Both the position numbers and the translations under genes were made by a program. DNA of 64,000 nt, from positions 58,795 through 122,794 of the IMG/VR virus record IMGVR_UViG_3300042311_000577; one strand, given 5' to 3'. This stretch comes from a virus. Shown one piece after another: positions 27,995 to 35,543 of the stretch; the stretch's first letter is position 1; each line of letters starts with the position of its first letter. Under the pieces are notes generated by a model. The model saw nothing but the letters and a program-made list of their open reading frames with translations. It was not told the DNA's origin and did not search any database.

Positions 27995-30436
27995 TTAATT
28001 TTTACAATTGCAAGTTTGACTTGTATTATTGTTGCATCCACAAGTACATTCTTTACACTTATAATTAGGATCTTTAAGAGCTTGTAAGTCTATTAGTTCT
28101 TTTTGTATTAACCATCTATCATCTTCTTCAGGGCAACAGTTAGTTATACCATATCTTTTTTCAAGAGCTAGTTTATACATTATTTCTGCAAACCTACATG
28201 TAATATTATCATATTTTTCTGGAGAACAAATTGGTGTATTATATCCAGGTTTTACAGTTCTATTGTTTTTGAATACAGGTTGTGGACAAACAAATGCTGT
28301 TGTATCAAGTTGTAAACAGTTACCAAAATATTCAGCATATAAAAATTGACCTTCTGGTAATTCTGGTAATATCCATTTCTTTAAACAAATCTTTTCAGAA
28401 GTTTCTCCTACCAGCAATGTTATTTCTTGTGTATTATTTTCACAATCAATATATTCTATAGTTTGTTCTGTTAGTGTAAGATTGGTAAGTTTAGAACATA
28501 CACATGGTAAATCAACACCACATTCACGACAACCTTCAAATTGTTCTGCTACAACTACATTAGATAATGTTTCAAATGTTCTTGTTGTCTCAATTTCCCA
28601 ACAGGTATCACAGTTTTCAATTTTTATAACACTGCCTACATAGTCTGATAAATCTGTTGTAGTAACAATATCTCCCACTTCACCTGCACAATCTGTAAGT
28701 CTGTAAAATGTAGATAAACAGTCATTACATCTTTTAAAAACATTATCAATTACAACTAATGTTTCAGATGGCGGTACATAATTAATTTGTTGTACAGTAA
28801 AACATCCACAATCGGTTTCTACAACTTGATTTACATATGCTGATAAATTTTGAGTAGTATATTGTACTTCATATATCTTTTCACAATTCTGAAGTTTATA
28901 AGCTATATATGGTTCACAAGTTTCACAAGAACTGAACTCTTGAAGTACTGTTACATCTACAGGACAATCACATGGACCAGGACATTTTTCTGTTTGAACA
29001 TTTATCCAAGGAACTTCTTGAATAACCCAACCTGTTAAATTACCATCACTAATTGTTTCTGGACAATCACCTTGAAATTTACTTTCTGCATAAGTAGTAC
29101 CAGGATTTGCACAACAGTCAATAATTGTGATAACCCAATTAGTAGAAGGATTAGTTGATGCATTCCAAATATAAAAGTCATCTGTACCAACTGTAAATTT
29201 CCATACTCCCCAACCATTATAAGTTCCTATATTAAGTGCTGTATGTTCAGTTACTGATATAAGACCAGATTGTTCTCTAGCTTCTATAGTTACAGTTATA
29301 CAATCACAGCCACTTGATATACTTTCTTCTACTTCCCAACAACCTTCATAACCTAATAATGTAATTACAGAAGATGTATTTACATATTGAGATAAAGTTT
29401 GAAGAGTAGAATAAATTATTTCCTTTGTGTCACAATTTGTTAGTTTATAACATACTGCAGGACATAAACCATCAACACATTCTTCACCTTGAATAATCTG
29501 AAATTGACCAGGTGTTCCTGAAAAAATAGGATATACTCTAGAGCAAAATTTAGTTATAGTTGCATCTTTAACTACTTCATTATCACAATTAACATACTGT
29601 AATGATTTTAAAGTACCGGTTATTTCATAACAAAGGCATGGACATGGTTCAACTGTATCTAAAACAGTAACAGTAATTATAGCATTATCACATTTACCAT
29701 CTTGTTCAATTACAAACCAGGTACCTGTCTTTTCTTCAATTTCTATATATTGCCCTACATATCCTGATAAATCAAACCATGTATTAAAATAAAGACCATC
29801 ACAGTTTACTAAAGTATAACATTGAGGATCTTCACAAGTTGGACATTCTAATTTATATTCTTCACAAGTAGCTTTACCACTATAAGATAGTACAGTATAT
29901 TGTGATTGTAATGGTATTAATGGAAGTGTGTTATATTCTTCAGGTGTTATATTAGATATTACTGATATATCATAACAGAAATTTTCAAATCCATTAGCGG
30001 GAGTTCCTGTATAGTTAATTAATCCACCACTTAAAAAACCTCCTGGTAAAGGACCTTGTGTTTCTATTACACTTTGGCCACAACAACTTGTAAAGATTAA
30101 TTTAGATAAGTCTGGATTACAGTTTATACATTCCGCACAACCATTTTCTATATCAGTAGAACTTAATGTAAATTGAGCAAATTCACTTAAACTTATACCA
30201 GGATAAGGAACTCCTGCATTACCAGGATAAGTTATTAAATAACAACTATCTGGATTAAATATTATTTGACCAGTTACAAAACCAGGACCTGTAATAATAT
30301 AAACACCTTCTTGAAAAGTATTTGGATCAAATCCTTCAATATTGTATATACCTCTATCAGATGTATCACAACAATTGACTATCTCTACATAAGGTATTGC
30401 TACTGCTGATGATATACCGGTTCCTGGAACTGCCAT
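27995..30436 (-). CDS. Cysteine-rich repeat tail protein
   Basis: An 813-residue protein with an exceptional number of Cys. At least four degenerate repeats of about 80-110 residues share the pattern C-Y-x-L-(V/T)-N-C, then xxLSxYVxxxIxI and C-W-x-(V/I)-E. Examples are CYKLTNCDTKEIIYSTLQTL, YRLTDCAGEVGDIVTTTDLS and YKLQNCEKIYEVQY. The C-terminal 90 residues are helical and end in a Cys-rich tail (CKECTCGCNNNTSQTC) that mirrors the CNQNCGCNNT start of the 400-residue fibre. The start overlaps the zinc-ribbon gene stop by one base. A modular extracellular tail spike or fibre shaft is likely. Disulfides or metal clusters could rigidify it, since virions are outside the cell. Confidence 0.65.
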   Translation of the reverse strand: MAVPGTGISSAVAIPYVEIVNCCDTSDRGIYNIEGFDPNTFQEGVYIITGPGFVTGQIIFNPDSCYLITYPGNAGVPYPGISLSEFAQFTLSSTDIENGCAECINCNPDLSKLIFTSCCGQSVIETQGPLPGGFLSGGLINYTGTPANGFENFCYDISVISNITPEEYNTLPLIPLQSQYTVLSYSGKATCEEYKLECPTCEDPQCYTLVNCDGLYFNTWFDLSGYVGQYIEIEEKTGTWFVIEQDGKCDNAIITVTVLDTVEPCPCLCYEITGTLKSLQYVNCDNEVVKDATITKFCSRVYPIFSGTPGQFQIIQGEECVDGLCPAVCYKLTNCDTKEIIYSTLQTLSQYVNTSSVITLLGYEGCWEVEESISSGCDCITVTIEAREQSGLISVTEHTALNIGTYNGWGVWKFTVGTDDFYIWNASTNPSTNWVITIIDCCANPGTTYAESKFQGDCPETISDGNLTGWVIQEVPWINVQTEKCPGPCDCPVDVTVLQEFSSCETCEPYIAYKLQNCEKIYEVQYTTQNLSAYVNQVVETDCGCFTVQQINYVPPSETLVVIDNVFKRCNDCLSTFYRLTDCAGEVGDIVTTTDLSDYVGSVIKIENCDTCWEIETTRTFETLSNVVVAEQFEGCRECGVDLPCVCSKLTNLTLTEQTIEYIDCENNTQEITLLVGETSEKICLKKWILPELPEGQFLYAEYFGNCLQLDTTAFVCPQPVFKNNRTVKPGYNTPICSPEKYDNITCRFAEIMYKLALEKRYGITNCCPEEDDRWLIQKELIDLQALKDPNYKCKECTCGCNNNTSQTCNCKN

Positions 30437-30639
30437 TATTTTACAAATTTCTGTAAGTTATTATACCTATCTTTTCCCCAAGTATCAACTTTAGGAGTTT
30501 CTTTTACAGTTGGTTTTTGTGTTTTTAATGAAGATTCATATTGTGATACACAATTATTACAAACTGTTCTTCCATTAGATGCTGTCTTTCTTTGACATCC
30601 GCAAGATAATTTTTTTCCACAATTTGGACATGCACTCAT
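30436..30639 (-). CDS. Small zinc-ribbon protein
   Basis: 67 residues with CPNCGKKLSCGC and CNNC, a clear two-knuckle zinc ribbon, followed by a basic disordered tail ending NNLQKFVK. The leader reads AAAAACCAACAAATT directly before the ATG, one of several AACCAACA leaders in the window. The TAATG overlap with the cysteine-rich repeat gene suggests coupled translation. A virion assembly factor or DNA/RNA-binding role is possible; function is unknown. Confidence 0.65.
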   Translation of the reverse strand: MSACPNCGKKLSCGCQRKTASNGRTVCNNCVSQYESSLKTQKPTVKETPKVDTWGKDRYNNLQKFVK

Positions 30640-30660
30640 AATTTGTTGGTTTTTAAGTGT

Positions 30661-31203
30661 TTAACAATTTTTACAATCTAATTTATTTAAAAGTTTAACT
30701 GCATAATTAAATAATGTCATACCTTCTTGGTTTTCATGACAAGTTTCTACTTTAGCTTCTGCAGCTTCTAAAAACATTTTTATCATATGTAACTGTTTCA
30801 GCCTTTCTTTTACTTTAGCTGGTGGATCACAATCTGATATACTTATATTACAAAGAATTTTCTCATACTGATTAAGTGCACAAGTCATTCTTAAATGATT
30901 GTACTCTACATAGACTTTACATTCTGGGTCTATTGCGTACTTAATATTATATATACCATCTGGTAAATTTACAAAACTTGAATCACAATTTTCAGTCTGA
31001 AGTCCTAAATCACATGCCGTAAGTGTAGGAGTAGAGTCTGGTACAAATGCTACTTCAGCAGTATATTTAAATCCCGGTGCTACTATGTATAGTTTAGGAT
31101 TAACTATACCCACCAATGCAGAATACACACTTGTATCAAATATCTTCATTACACAAGCATTTGATACAGTAGGGATTTCTAAACTTAATACATGATTTGC
31201 CAT
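30661..31203 (-). CDS. Conserved tail-module protein
   Basis: 180 residues. The N-terminal 120 residues form an apparent β-sandwich (LSLEIPTVSNACVMKIFDTS, FKYTAEVAFVPDSTPTLTAC). The C-terminal 60 are helical and end in CKNC (QLHMIKMFLEAAEAKVETCH). I have seen similar sequences next to tail-fibre genes of Bacteroidota phages but cannot name a family. It lies directly after a terminator and before the zinc-ribbon gene. A tail or fibre-attachment structural role is inferred from location. Confidence 0.6.
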   Translation of the reverse strand: MANHVLSLEIPTVSNACVMKIFDTSVYSALVGIVNPKLYIVAPGFKYTAEVAFVPDSTPTLTACDLGLQTENCDSSFVNLPDGIYNIKYAIDPECKVYVEYNHLRMTCALNQYEKILCNISISDCDPPAKVKERLKQLHMIKMFLEAAEAKVETCHENQEGMTLFNYAVKLLNKLDCKNC

Positions 31204-31210
31204 AAGATAA

Positions 31211-31254
31211 TAATAAAAAAAGGAGAGGAGAAATTATTATCTCACTCTCCTTTT
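31211..31254 (-). terminator. Terminator after 461-aa structural gene
   Basis: A perfect 10-bp stem (AAAAGGAGAG pairing with CTCTCCTTTT) lies 20 bases past the stop on the minus strand, followed by a T-rich tract. It sits in the 71-base gap between two co-oriented genes and probably limits read-through from the abundant upstream product. Confidence 0.75.
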
Positions 31255-31274
31255 GAGTTGTTTATAATTTAATA

Positions 31275-32660
31275 TTAATCTGCTACGGTATCACCTGGGA
31301 AAGGTACAATTGGATCTGCACAGTTATTACCTGATACAGTTGGTTTTGCAGTACATGTAGTACATGTATCTAACCAATTATTTATTGCAGCCCATACACC
31401 AGTTGGACTACTAATATCACCTTGTTTAACAATAAGTTCTACTAAGTATTGATCATTGTCAAATGTTCCAGATGGGTTATAGAAACGTGGTACATTATGT
31501 AGTAAATAAATTCTATCATAAAGTTTATTTCTCTCAATAAAACCATTACATCCTACAATTGCATCTCCTTGAGTAATTTCACGAATCCTGAAGTCAGTTG
31601 CAAAGAAGTTTTGTCTGTAAGATTCTGACAAGATAAAATCTCTTGCTACGGTTTCCCCAACTCCGTTAGCCTGTAAACCATAACATTCAACACCTACACA
31701 AAGTGTTTGGAATTCACATGGTGCACCTGTTAAATCTACTTCAGATGCATAGATTCTTACTGGCTCTAATTCATAGAAGTCAGAAACTTGGAATGTACAA
31801 TTACCAAATTTAGTTTCTTCATAAGCACCTGTTAAAGTAAATCCTGCACACATATCTGCTGTATATGCTTCTTCTGACCATGCAGAATAATTTTCATATG
31901 TTACAGTTAGTGGAGGTATTGGTAATGTACCTAAGTCAACATTATCTGGATAATAGTATGTCCAAGTAGCACCATTGTCATTAGAGAATGTTACAATTGG
32001 ATATACAAATGGATTGATGATTGGAGAATTCAAAATTTGATTTGCCCAAGCAAAATATACTTTACGTGGATCTACTGGTACTGGAGCAATAGCCGGATCA
32101 TCTGGAGAATCTGGACAACATCCGGTATATCCCTCAAGAGTCAAGTATGCATTGTGATTTAAATATCTTAATGCTGGAGAACCTTTAACATCTAAACGTA
32201 GATAGTAAGTTTCACCACATAAAAATTCTTTACAACATGTCCCAGCAGTTTCACCTGGATTAGAACTTGATGGTGGATTAAGAACATTCCAAGGAGTGTA
32301 TCCAACATTAGTTACATACTTAGAAGGTGTATTAGCCTCAACATACCAATACTTACTCACATACTGAGGTTTGATAGTTTTAGTTTTGTTAGACTCTTGG
32401 TATCCTCCATGAAACTTACCAATTTTATCTTTTGGATAAATTGAACCTGATGCAACAATAACACTACAACATGGATCAGTATCCGGTGCTGGCGCAACTT
32501 CAAAGTTGTCAGGATTAATAAATGTAATTTGAGCTGCTCCCAACTCATTATAAGTTGTAGCTCCTGGTGCAGTTGGAGTACCTAACTGAACACCATCTAA
32601 ATCAGAAACCCCTCCTGTTGCCAAAAGGACTTTTCTAAAAGCGTGATTAAAATAAGCCAT
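31275..32660 (-). CDS. Probable abundant structural (tail or head decoration) protein
   Basis: 461 residues, β-rich and without low complexity, beginning MAYFNHAFRKVLLATGG. It has several Cys pairs (CCSVIV, CCKEFLCGETYY, CCPDSP, CTTCTAKP). It has its own terminator and a promoter-like leader (TTTTGATTATATTATACTAT upstream), the arrangement expected for a highly expressed virion component. Position between the ferritin-like gene and the fibre cluster suggests a tail or decoration protein. I cannot assign a known family with certainty; a major tail-tube protein of a longer-tailed phage is an alternative but no tape-measure gene supports it. Confidence 0.6.
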   Translation of the reverse strand: MAYFNHAFRKVLLATGGVSDLDGVQLGTPTAPGATTYNELGAAQITFINPDNFEVAPAPDTDPCCSVIVASGSIYPKDKIGKFHGGYQESNKTKTIKPQYVSKYWYVEANTPSKYVTNVGYTPWNVLNPPSSSNPGETAGTCCKEFLCGETYYLRLDVKGSPALRYLNHNAYLTLEGYTGCCPDSPDDPAIAPVPVDPRKVYFAWANQILNSPIINPFVYPIVTFSNDNGATWTYYYPDNVDLGTLPIPPLTVTYENYSAWSEEAYTADMCAGFTLTGAYEETKFGNCTFQVSDFYELEPVRIYASEVDLTGAPCEFQTLCVGVECYGLQANGVGETVARDFILSESYRQNFFATDFRIREITQGDAIVGCNGFIERNKLYDRIYLLHNVPRFYNPSGTFDNDQYLVELIVKQGDISSPTGVWAAINNWLDTCTTCTAKPTVSGNNCADPIVPFPGDTVAD

Positions 32661-32725
32661 TGTTTTTTGTTTTAGTTAATAAATATATATAGTATAATAT
32701 AATCAAAAGTTTTTAAATATCCAAA

Positions 32726-33244
32726 TTATTTTAAGAAAAGTAATTTATATTTAGTAGAATTAATTGAATCTTTTACTAAATCTAAGTTATTTACTATTTC
32801 TGAATAAGGTAACATACCTTGTAGTTTATTTACCATAGCATAAATATCTCTTAGGTAAGCCACACCATCTGCTACAGTATCTAAGGTTCTTGGAGAGACT
32901 TCAGAATACTTTAATATTTTTTCTGCAGCTCCTTGATATCCTTCAATAAGACTATCAGCAAAATCTGGTAAAGCATCATATAATTTATTAAGAGCTTTGT
33001 GAGCTGCATAAGAACCATCACCTGTTACTTTAAGATGTAGCTTATGAAAACTTGTTCTTGCATTCATAAGTTCTGAAACACATGCAGATACCATAGTATC
33101 TAATGAACTACCACCAACTCCTGTATCTGGAGTAGGTTGTGGTTTAGCTGGTTCTTCTTTTGGTTGAGTTACTATAACCTGTGGTCTGCTTATTGTTCTA
33201 GCAGGCTCAGGGTTTCTTTTTAAAAGTCTTGATTTTGTTTCCAT
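32726..33244 (-). CDS. Ferritin-like/Dps-like DUF5856 family protein
   Basis: 172 residues. A Pro-rich disordered N-terminus (about 1-45) is followed by an all-helical domain: SACVSELMNARTSFHKLHLK, then AAHKALNKLYDALPDFADSL and IEGYQGAAEKILKY. The pattern of His in helix 1, then H-K-AL...LYD...D-x-L-x-E-x-YQG, matches the DUF5856 family of phage ferritin-like proteins as I know it. These resemble the first half of a Dps-like four-helix bundle. It lies 2 bases from the connector-like gene within the head-tail module, so it may be a virion or assembly protein. Metal binding is possible but unproven. Confidence 0.65.
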   Translation of the reverse strand: METKSRLLKRNPEPARTISRPQVIVTQPKEEPAKPQPTPDTGVGGSSLDTMVSACVSELMNARTSFHKLHLKVTGDGSYAAHKALNKLYDALPDFADSLIEGYQGAAEKILKYSEVSPRTLDTVADGVAYLRDIYAMVNKLQGMLPYSEIVNNLDLVKDSINSTKYKLLFLK

Positions 33245-33246
33245 AA

Positions 33247-33945
33247 TTAGTTATTTCTTTCAGCACCTTCTGTACCTCTAGAGAATTGATTACCTGATTC
33301 AATATCTCCAGCAATTATACTAGCTGCTTCATCTATTAATAATTCTATTATATCATCTTTAAATTCACATTCTATATTTGCTGTTGAAGCAAGATTGGTA
33401 TAAGGATCTACACAACCATCTATTTGTATCTTAATGGGCTGTCTATAGTAGATAAGCTCAGCTTCATCAATGTTAAATTCTCCGTTTGTGTAGATATTTA
33501 CTTGACCTCCTTTTAATGTTGCAAAAGTTTCTGCCCATTCAAAACTTGGTTGTTTTGCTTTATCTCTAAGAAGTTCTCTTAAGTTGCCTTCTTCAGCAAG
33601 ATATACCATCATAGGTCTTTTATCACAACAACCCTTTCTAGTTAGAACATCAACTCTTTTCCATTGCAAATAGTCATTAGGAAGAGAACTTGTATAATAA
33701 TATTCTTTATCTGCTATAGTTAAATCAAATGTCTGAAGTAAAATTTGTAAATCATCCTTTCTTCTTGTTGAACCCTCATCACCTTCTTTAGTAATATTAA
33801 TACCATGAAGTTGTCTACGGGTCCATTCAACCTGAGCTTTATTAAAAGCCTCAACAATTTGCCAGCAAGTTATATTATCATAATCTTGACTGTCAAGCTT
33901 ATTAAGTCTTTGTTTTATCTTTATAGTGATAGTACTATTAAGCAT
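33247..33945 (-). CDS. Head-tail connector/adaptor-like protein
   Basis: 232 residues. The N-terminal helices (IKIKQRLNKLDSQDYDNITC, WQIVEAFNKAQVEWTRRQL) precede a β-rich centre with CC at about 105, and a C-terminal helix (DDIIELLIDEAASIIAGDIE) follows. This helix, β-insert, helix architecture, together with location after the head genes, fits adaptor (gp4-like) proteins that bind under the portal in short-tailed phages. The 220-residue protein at 22.8-23.5 kb has the same general plan and may be a second ring. The family call rests on architecture and synteny. Confidence 0.6.
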   Translation of the reverse strand: MLNSTITIKIKQRLNKLDSQDYDNITCWQIVEAFNKAQVEWTRRQLHGINITKEGDEGSTRRKDDLQILLQTFDLTIADKEYYYTSSLPNDYLQWKRVDVLTRKGCCDKRPMMVYLAEEGNLRELLRDKAKQPSFEWAETFATLKGGQVNIYTNGEFNIDEAELIYYRQPIKIQIDGCVDPYTNLASTANIECEFKDDIIELLIDEAASIIAGDIESGNQFSRGTEGAERNN

Positions 33946-33948
33946 CTC

Positions 33949-34074
33949 TTATTTTTTTTTCTTTTTAAGAATTCTTGTAAGAACATCAGCTCTTGTAATT
34001 TTATTTTTAGGAGGTGCTACTGCAGCTAATTTAGCATTTTTAGTAGTACTTTTTGATGTGTTACTTTTTTTCAT
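33949..34074 (-). CDS. Tiny Lys-rich protein
   Basis: 41 residues from the ATG one base after the stop of the upstream gene: MKKSNTSKSTTKNAKLAAVA, then a segment ending ILKKKKK. A longer frame begins 22 residues earlier, but that start lies inside the upstream gene and gives no better context. Strongly basic. It belongs to the run of six small basic proteins between the capsid and connector genes, which may bind packaged DNA. Confidence 0.5.
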   Translation of the reverse strand: MKKSNTSKSTTKNAKLAAVAPPKNKITRADVLTRILKKKKK

Positions 34075-34075
34075 T

Positions 34076-34270
34076 TTATCCTCTTTTAATATTTTTCCAC
34101 ATTGCAGCGGCAGCAATTCTTTTACCTTTTTCACCACCACCTGCGGCAGCAGCTACATCAGCAAAACTTTTACCTTTCTTACCAATATCTTTTCCAGCTC
34201 TTGCTTTTTTAGCAACTGATGACTTTTCTTTTTTTGTTAGTCCAGCTGAAGGTTTCTTTTTAGTTGCCAT
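34076..34270 (-). CDS. Small basic Lys/Ala/Gly-rich protein
   Basis: 64 residues beginning MATKKKPSAGLTKKEKSSVA, then KKARAGKDIGKKGKSFADVA and a Gly-rich hinge before the C-terminal helix RIAAAAMWKNI. Similar short KKARAGKDIGKKG proteins are common in phages and some bacteria; the function is not known to me. The start is 2 bases from the upstream stop. A nucleic-acid-binding virion or assembly role is inferred from charge and location. Confidence 0.6.
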   Translation of the reverse strand: MATKKKPSAGLTKKEKSSVAKKARAGKDIGKKGKSFADVAAAAGGGEKGKRIAAAAMWKNIKRG

Positions 34271-34272
34271 GA

Positions 34273-34500
34273 CTATCCTCCGTATAAAGGTCTTTCACCA
34301 CACTTACCATTAGATAGTCTTGCTAATCCAGGAGGGCATCCAGTTTTTACTGCTTCTACCATACTTGGTTTAGCTCCACCTTCTTTCATTTGCATTGGAT
34401 TAGTAGTAGCATTATATCCAGGCATACCAACAATAGTTTGTCCACCATTTTTCATTTTTTTCATGGCACCACCACATTTAGCGCAACCTAACTTTTTCAT
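34273..34500 (-). CDS. Small basic protein with CxxC and KxGG motifs
   Basis: 75 residues: MKKLGCAKCGGAMKKMKNGG, then MQMKEGGAKPSM, and a C-terminal Cys pair (CPPGLARLSNGKC). The CAKC may bind zinc. The M-K-x-GG units match the GG motifs scattered through the giant cargo proteins, linking this small gene to the same virion system. It sits within the small-protein run, 2 bases from each neighbour. Confidence 0.55.
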   Translation of the reverse strand: MKKLGCAKCGGAMKKMKNGGQTIVGMPGYNATTNPMQMKEGGAKPSMVEAVKTGCPPGLARLSNGKCGERPLYGG

Positions 34501-34502
34501 AA

Positions 34503-34844
34503 TTATTTCTTTTTAGATTTAACAACACCACCTCTTTTTTGAGTTTTTAATTTATTCTCAAGACCTTTTGTAAATTTTGCGGCAGGTGTATTTTGAGCAG
34601 CTTCTTCTGCTTTTTTAGCAGCAGCTTTTTCTGCAGATTTTTTTGAAGCATCCTTAAATAATTTATTACCTAATGCAGCAATACCTGTAGAAAGAAGTCT
34701 ACCAGCCCATTTTGCACCACCACAATATACACAACCATGACTATTAGGATTACCATCAGGACAATAGTTTGGTGGACATTTTTTTGCACCACCTTCTTTC
34801 ATTTTTGCAACTGACTTAACAGTTTTTTTATTTGTTGTTTTCAT
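34503..34844 (-). CDS. Small basic Ala/Lys-rich protein with GG motifs
   Basis: 113 residues. The N-terminus includes KMKEGGAKKCPPNYCP and a further pair CVYC, giving a possible four-Cys zinc site (about 22-40). A Lys/Ala-rich helix follows (about 62-90, SAEKAAAKKAEEAAQ), histone-H1-like in composition, and the end is KRGGVVKSKKK. Probably packaged with DNA or acting in assembly; no family recognised. Confidence 0.55.
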   Translation of the reverse strand: MKTTNKKTVKSVAKMKEGGAKKCPPNYCPDGNPNSHGCVYCGGAKWAGRLLSTGIAALGNKLFKDASKKSAEKAAAKKAEEAAQNTPAAKFTKGLENKLKTQKRGGVVKSKKK

Positions 34845-34855
34845 TGTATATTAAA

Positions 34856-35137
34856 TTAACAGTTCCACTTTCTTAAAGACTTATTGATCCTTGAATCAGG
34901 ATCATTAGCTGTCTTAGAGCTTGTTAGTTTTTTCTTCATCCCACTCATCCTAGCACAAAAAGATTTTCTTCTTTTAGCAGACTTACTATCTGGATCAAGT
35001 TTAGAAGGTTTTGTAGTTACAGCTGTCTTAAGTTTACTACCAGGATTAGCTGCTCTATAACTTGCCACTCCTTTAGCATTAAGACCTCCTTCTGAATTCT
35101 TACCTTCTTTTCTTTGCCATGCTGGAGACTTTGCCAT
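34856..35137 (-). CDS. DUF6321 family protein
   Basis: 93 residues. SPAWQRKEGKN-EGGLNAKG at the N-terminus, FCARMSGMKKKLTSSKTAND in the middle and DPDSRINKSLRKWNC at the end are the hallmarks of DUF6321, a small basic family I know from many tailed phages. Function is not established. It lies in the small-basic-protein run behind the capsid genes, consistent with a virion-associated DNA-binding or assembly role. Confidence 0.8.
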   Translation of the reverse strand: MAKSPAWQRKEGKNSEGGLNAKGVASYRAANPGSKLKTAVTTKPSKLDPDSKSAKRRKSFCARMSGMKKKLTSSKTANDPDSRINKSLRKWNC

Positions 35138-35139
35138 AA

Positions 35140-35367
35140 TTACTTACTGAAGTTTTTTAAAACATTCATTTGTTCTTTAGCAAGATTTTGCACATCTCTC
35201 ATTCTTTTAGCATCCTGTCTAATTTCCTCTGCTCTTTTTAATGCATTCAAGTCAGATTCAATTTCCCATTTTCTCATTTCTGCCTTTGCAGGTCCTGAAA
35301 TAGAAATACCAAGTGAAGATGATTTCTTGGCTGGTGCTTTTTTAGTTGTTGTTTTTTTAATTGCCAT
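35140..35367 (-). CDS. Small basic helical protein
   Basis: 75 residues: a Lys/Thr/Ala tail (MAIKKTTTKKAPAKKSSS), then a charged amphipathic helix (about 30-70, RAEEIRQDAKRMRDVQNLAK). The layout, a histone-tail-like start with a coiled-coil helix, suggests a DNA-binding or scaffold-like virion protein. Its ATG overlaps the upstream stop as TAATG. Confidence 0.6.
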   Translation of the reverse strand: MAIKKTTTKKAPAKKSSSLGISISGPAKAEMRKWEIESDLNALKRAEEIRQDAKRMRDVQNLAKEQMNVLKNFSK

Positions 35368-35543
35368 TACTTTTTCTTTTTAGTAGTTGCTTTAATTTTC
35401 TTTTCCTGCTTAAGCATTTCATCAGTAGGTTTCTTACCAGATTTACCAGCAGCCTTATTTTTTTTAGCAGCATTACGGATGTTATCCCAGAGACCTCTCT
35501 GGGACACACTACCGTCTTTTCTTTTTAGCATTTCTTTTGCCAT
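35367..35543 (-). CDS. Small Lys-rich conserved phage protein
   Basis: 58 residues from the ATG that overlaps the upstream stop (TAATG): MAKEMLKRKDGSVSQRGLWD, then KKPTDEMLKQEKKIKATTKK. A start four codons earlier exists but lies in the upstream gene and loses the coupling. The RKDGSVSQRGLWDNI and KPTDEMLKQEKKIK blocks are familiar from other Bacteroidota phages as a small conserved protein of unknown role. Confidence 0.6.
   Translation of the reverse strand: MAKEMLKRKDGSVSQRGLWDNIRNAAKKNKAAGKSGKKPTDEMLKQEKKIKATTKKKK

Noticed and set aside
31275-32660. Calling the 461-residue protein a major tail-tube protein
   Set aside because: There is no tape measure or sheath gene to support a long tail, so the entry is left as a general structural protein.
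33805-34312. A plus-strand frame with hydrophobic text near 34.0-34.3 kb as a membrane protein
   Set aside because: The hydrophobic text is the reverse complement of Lys-rich codons and has no start context.
33805-35383. Several plus-strand frames opposite the small basic proteins
   Set aside because: They are Phe/Ser/Leu-rich reverse images of Lys/Glu-rich genes, typical antisense shadows.
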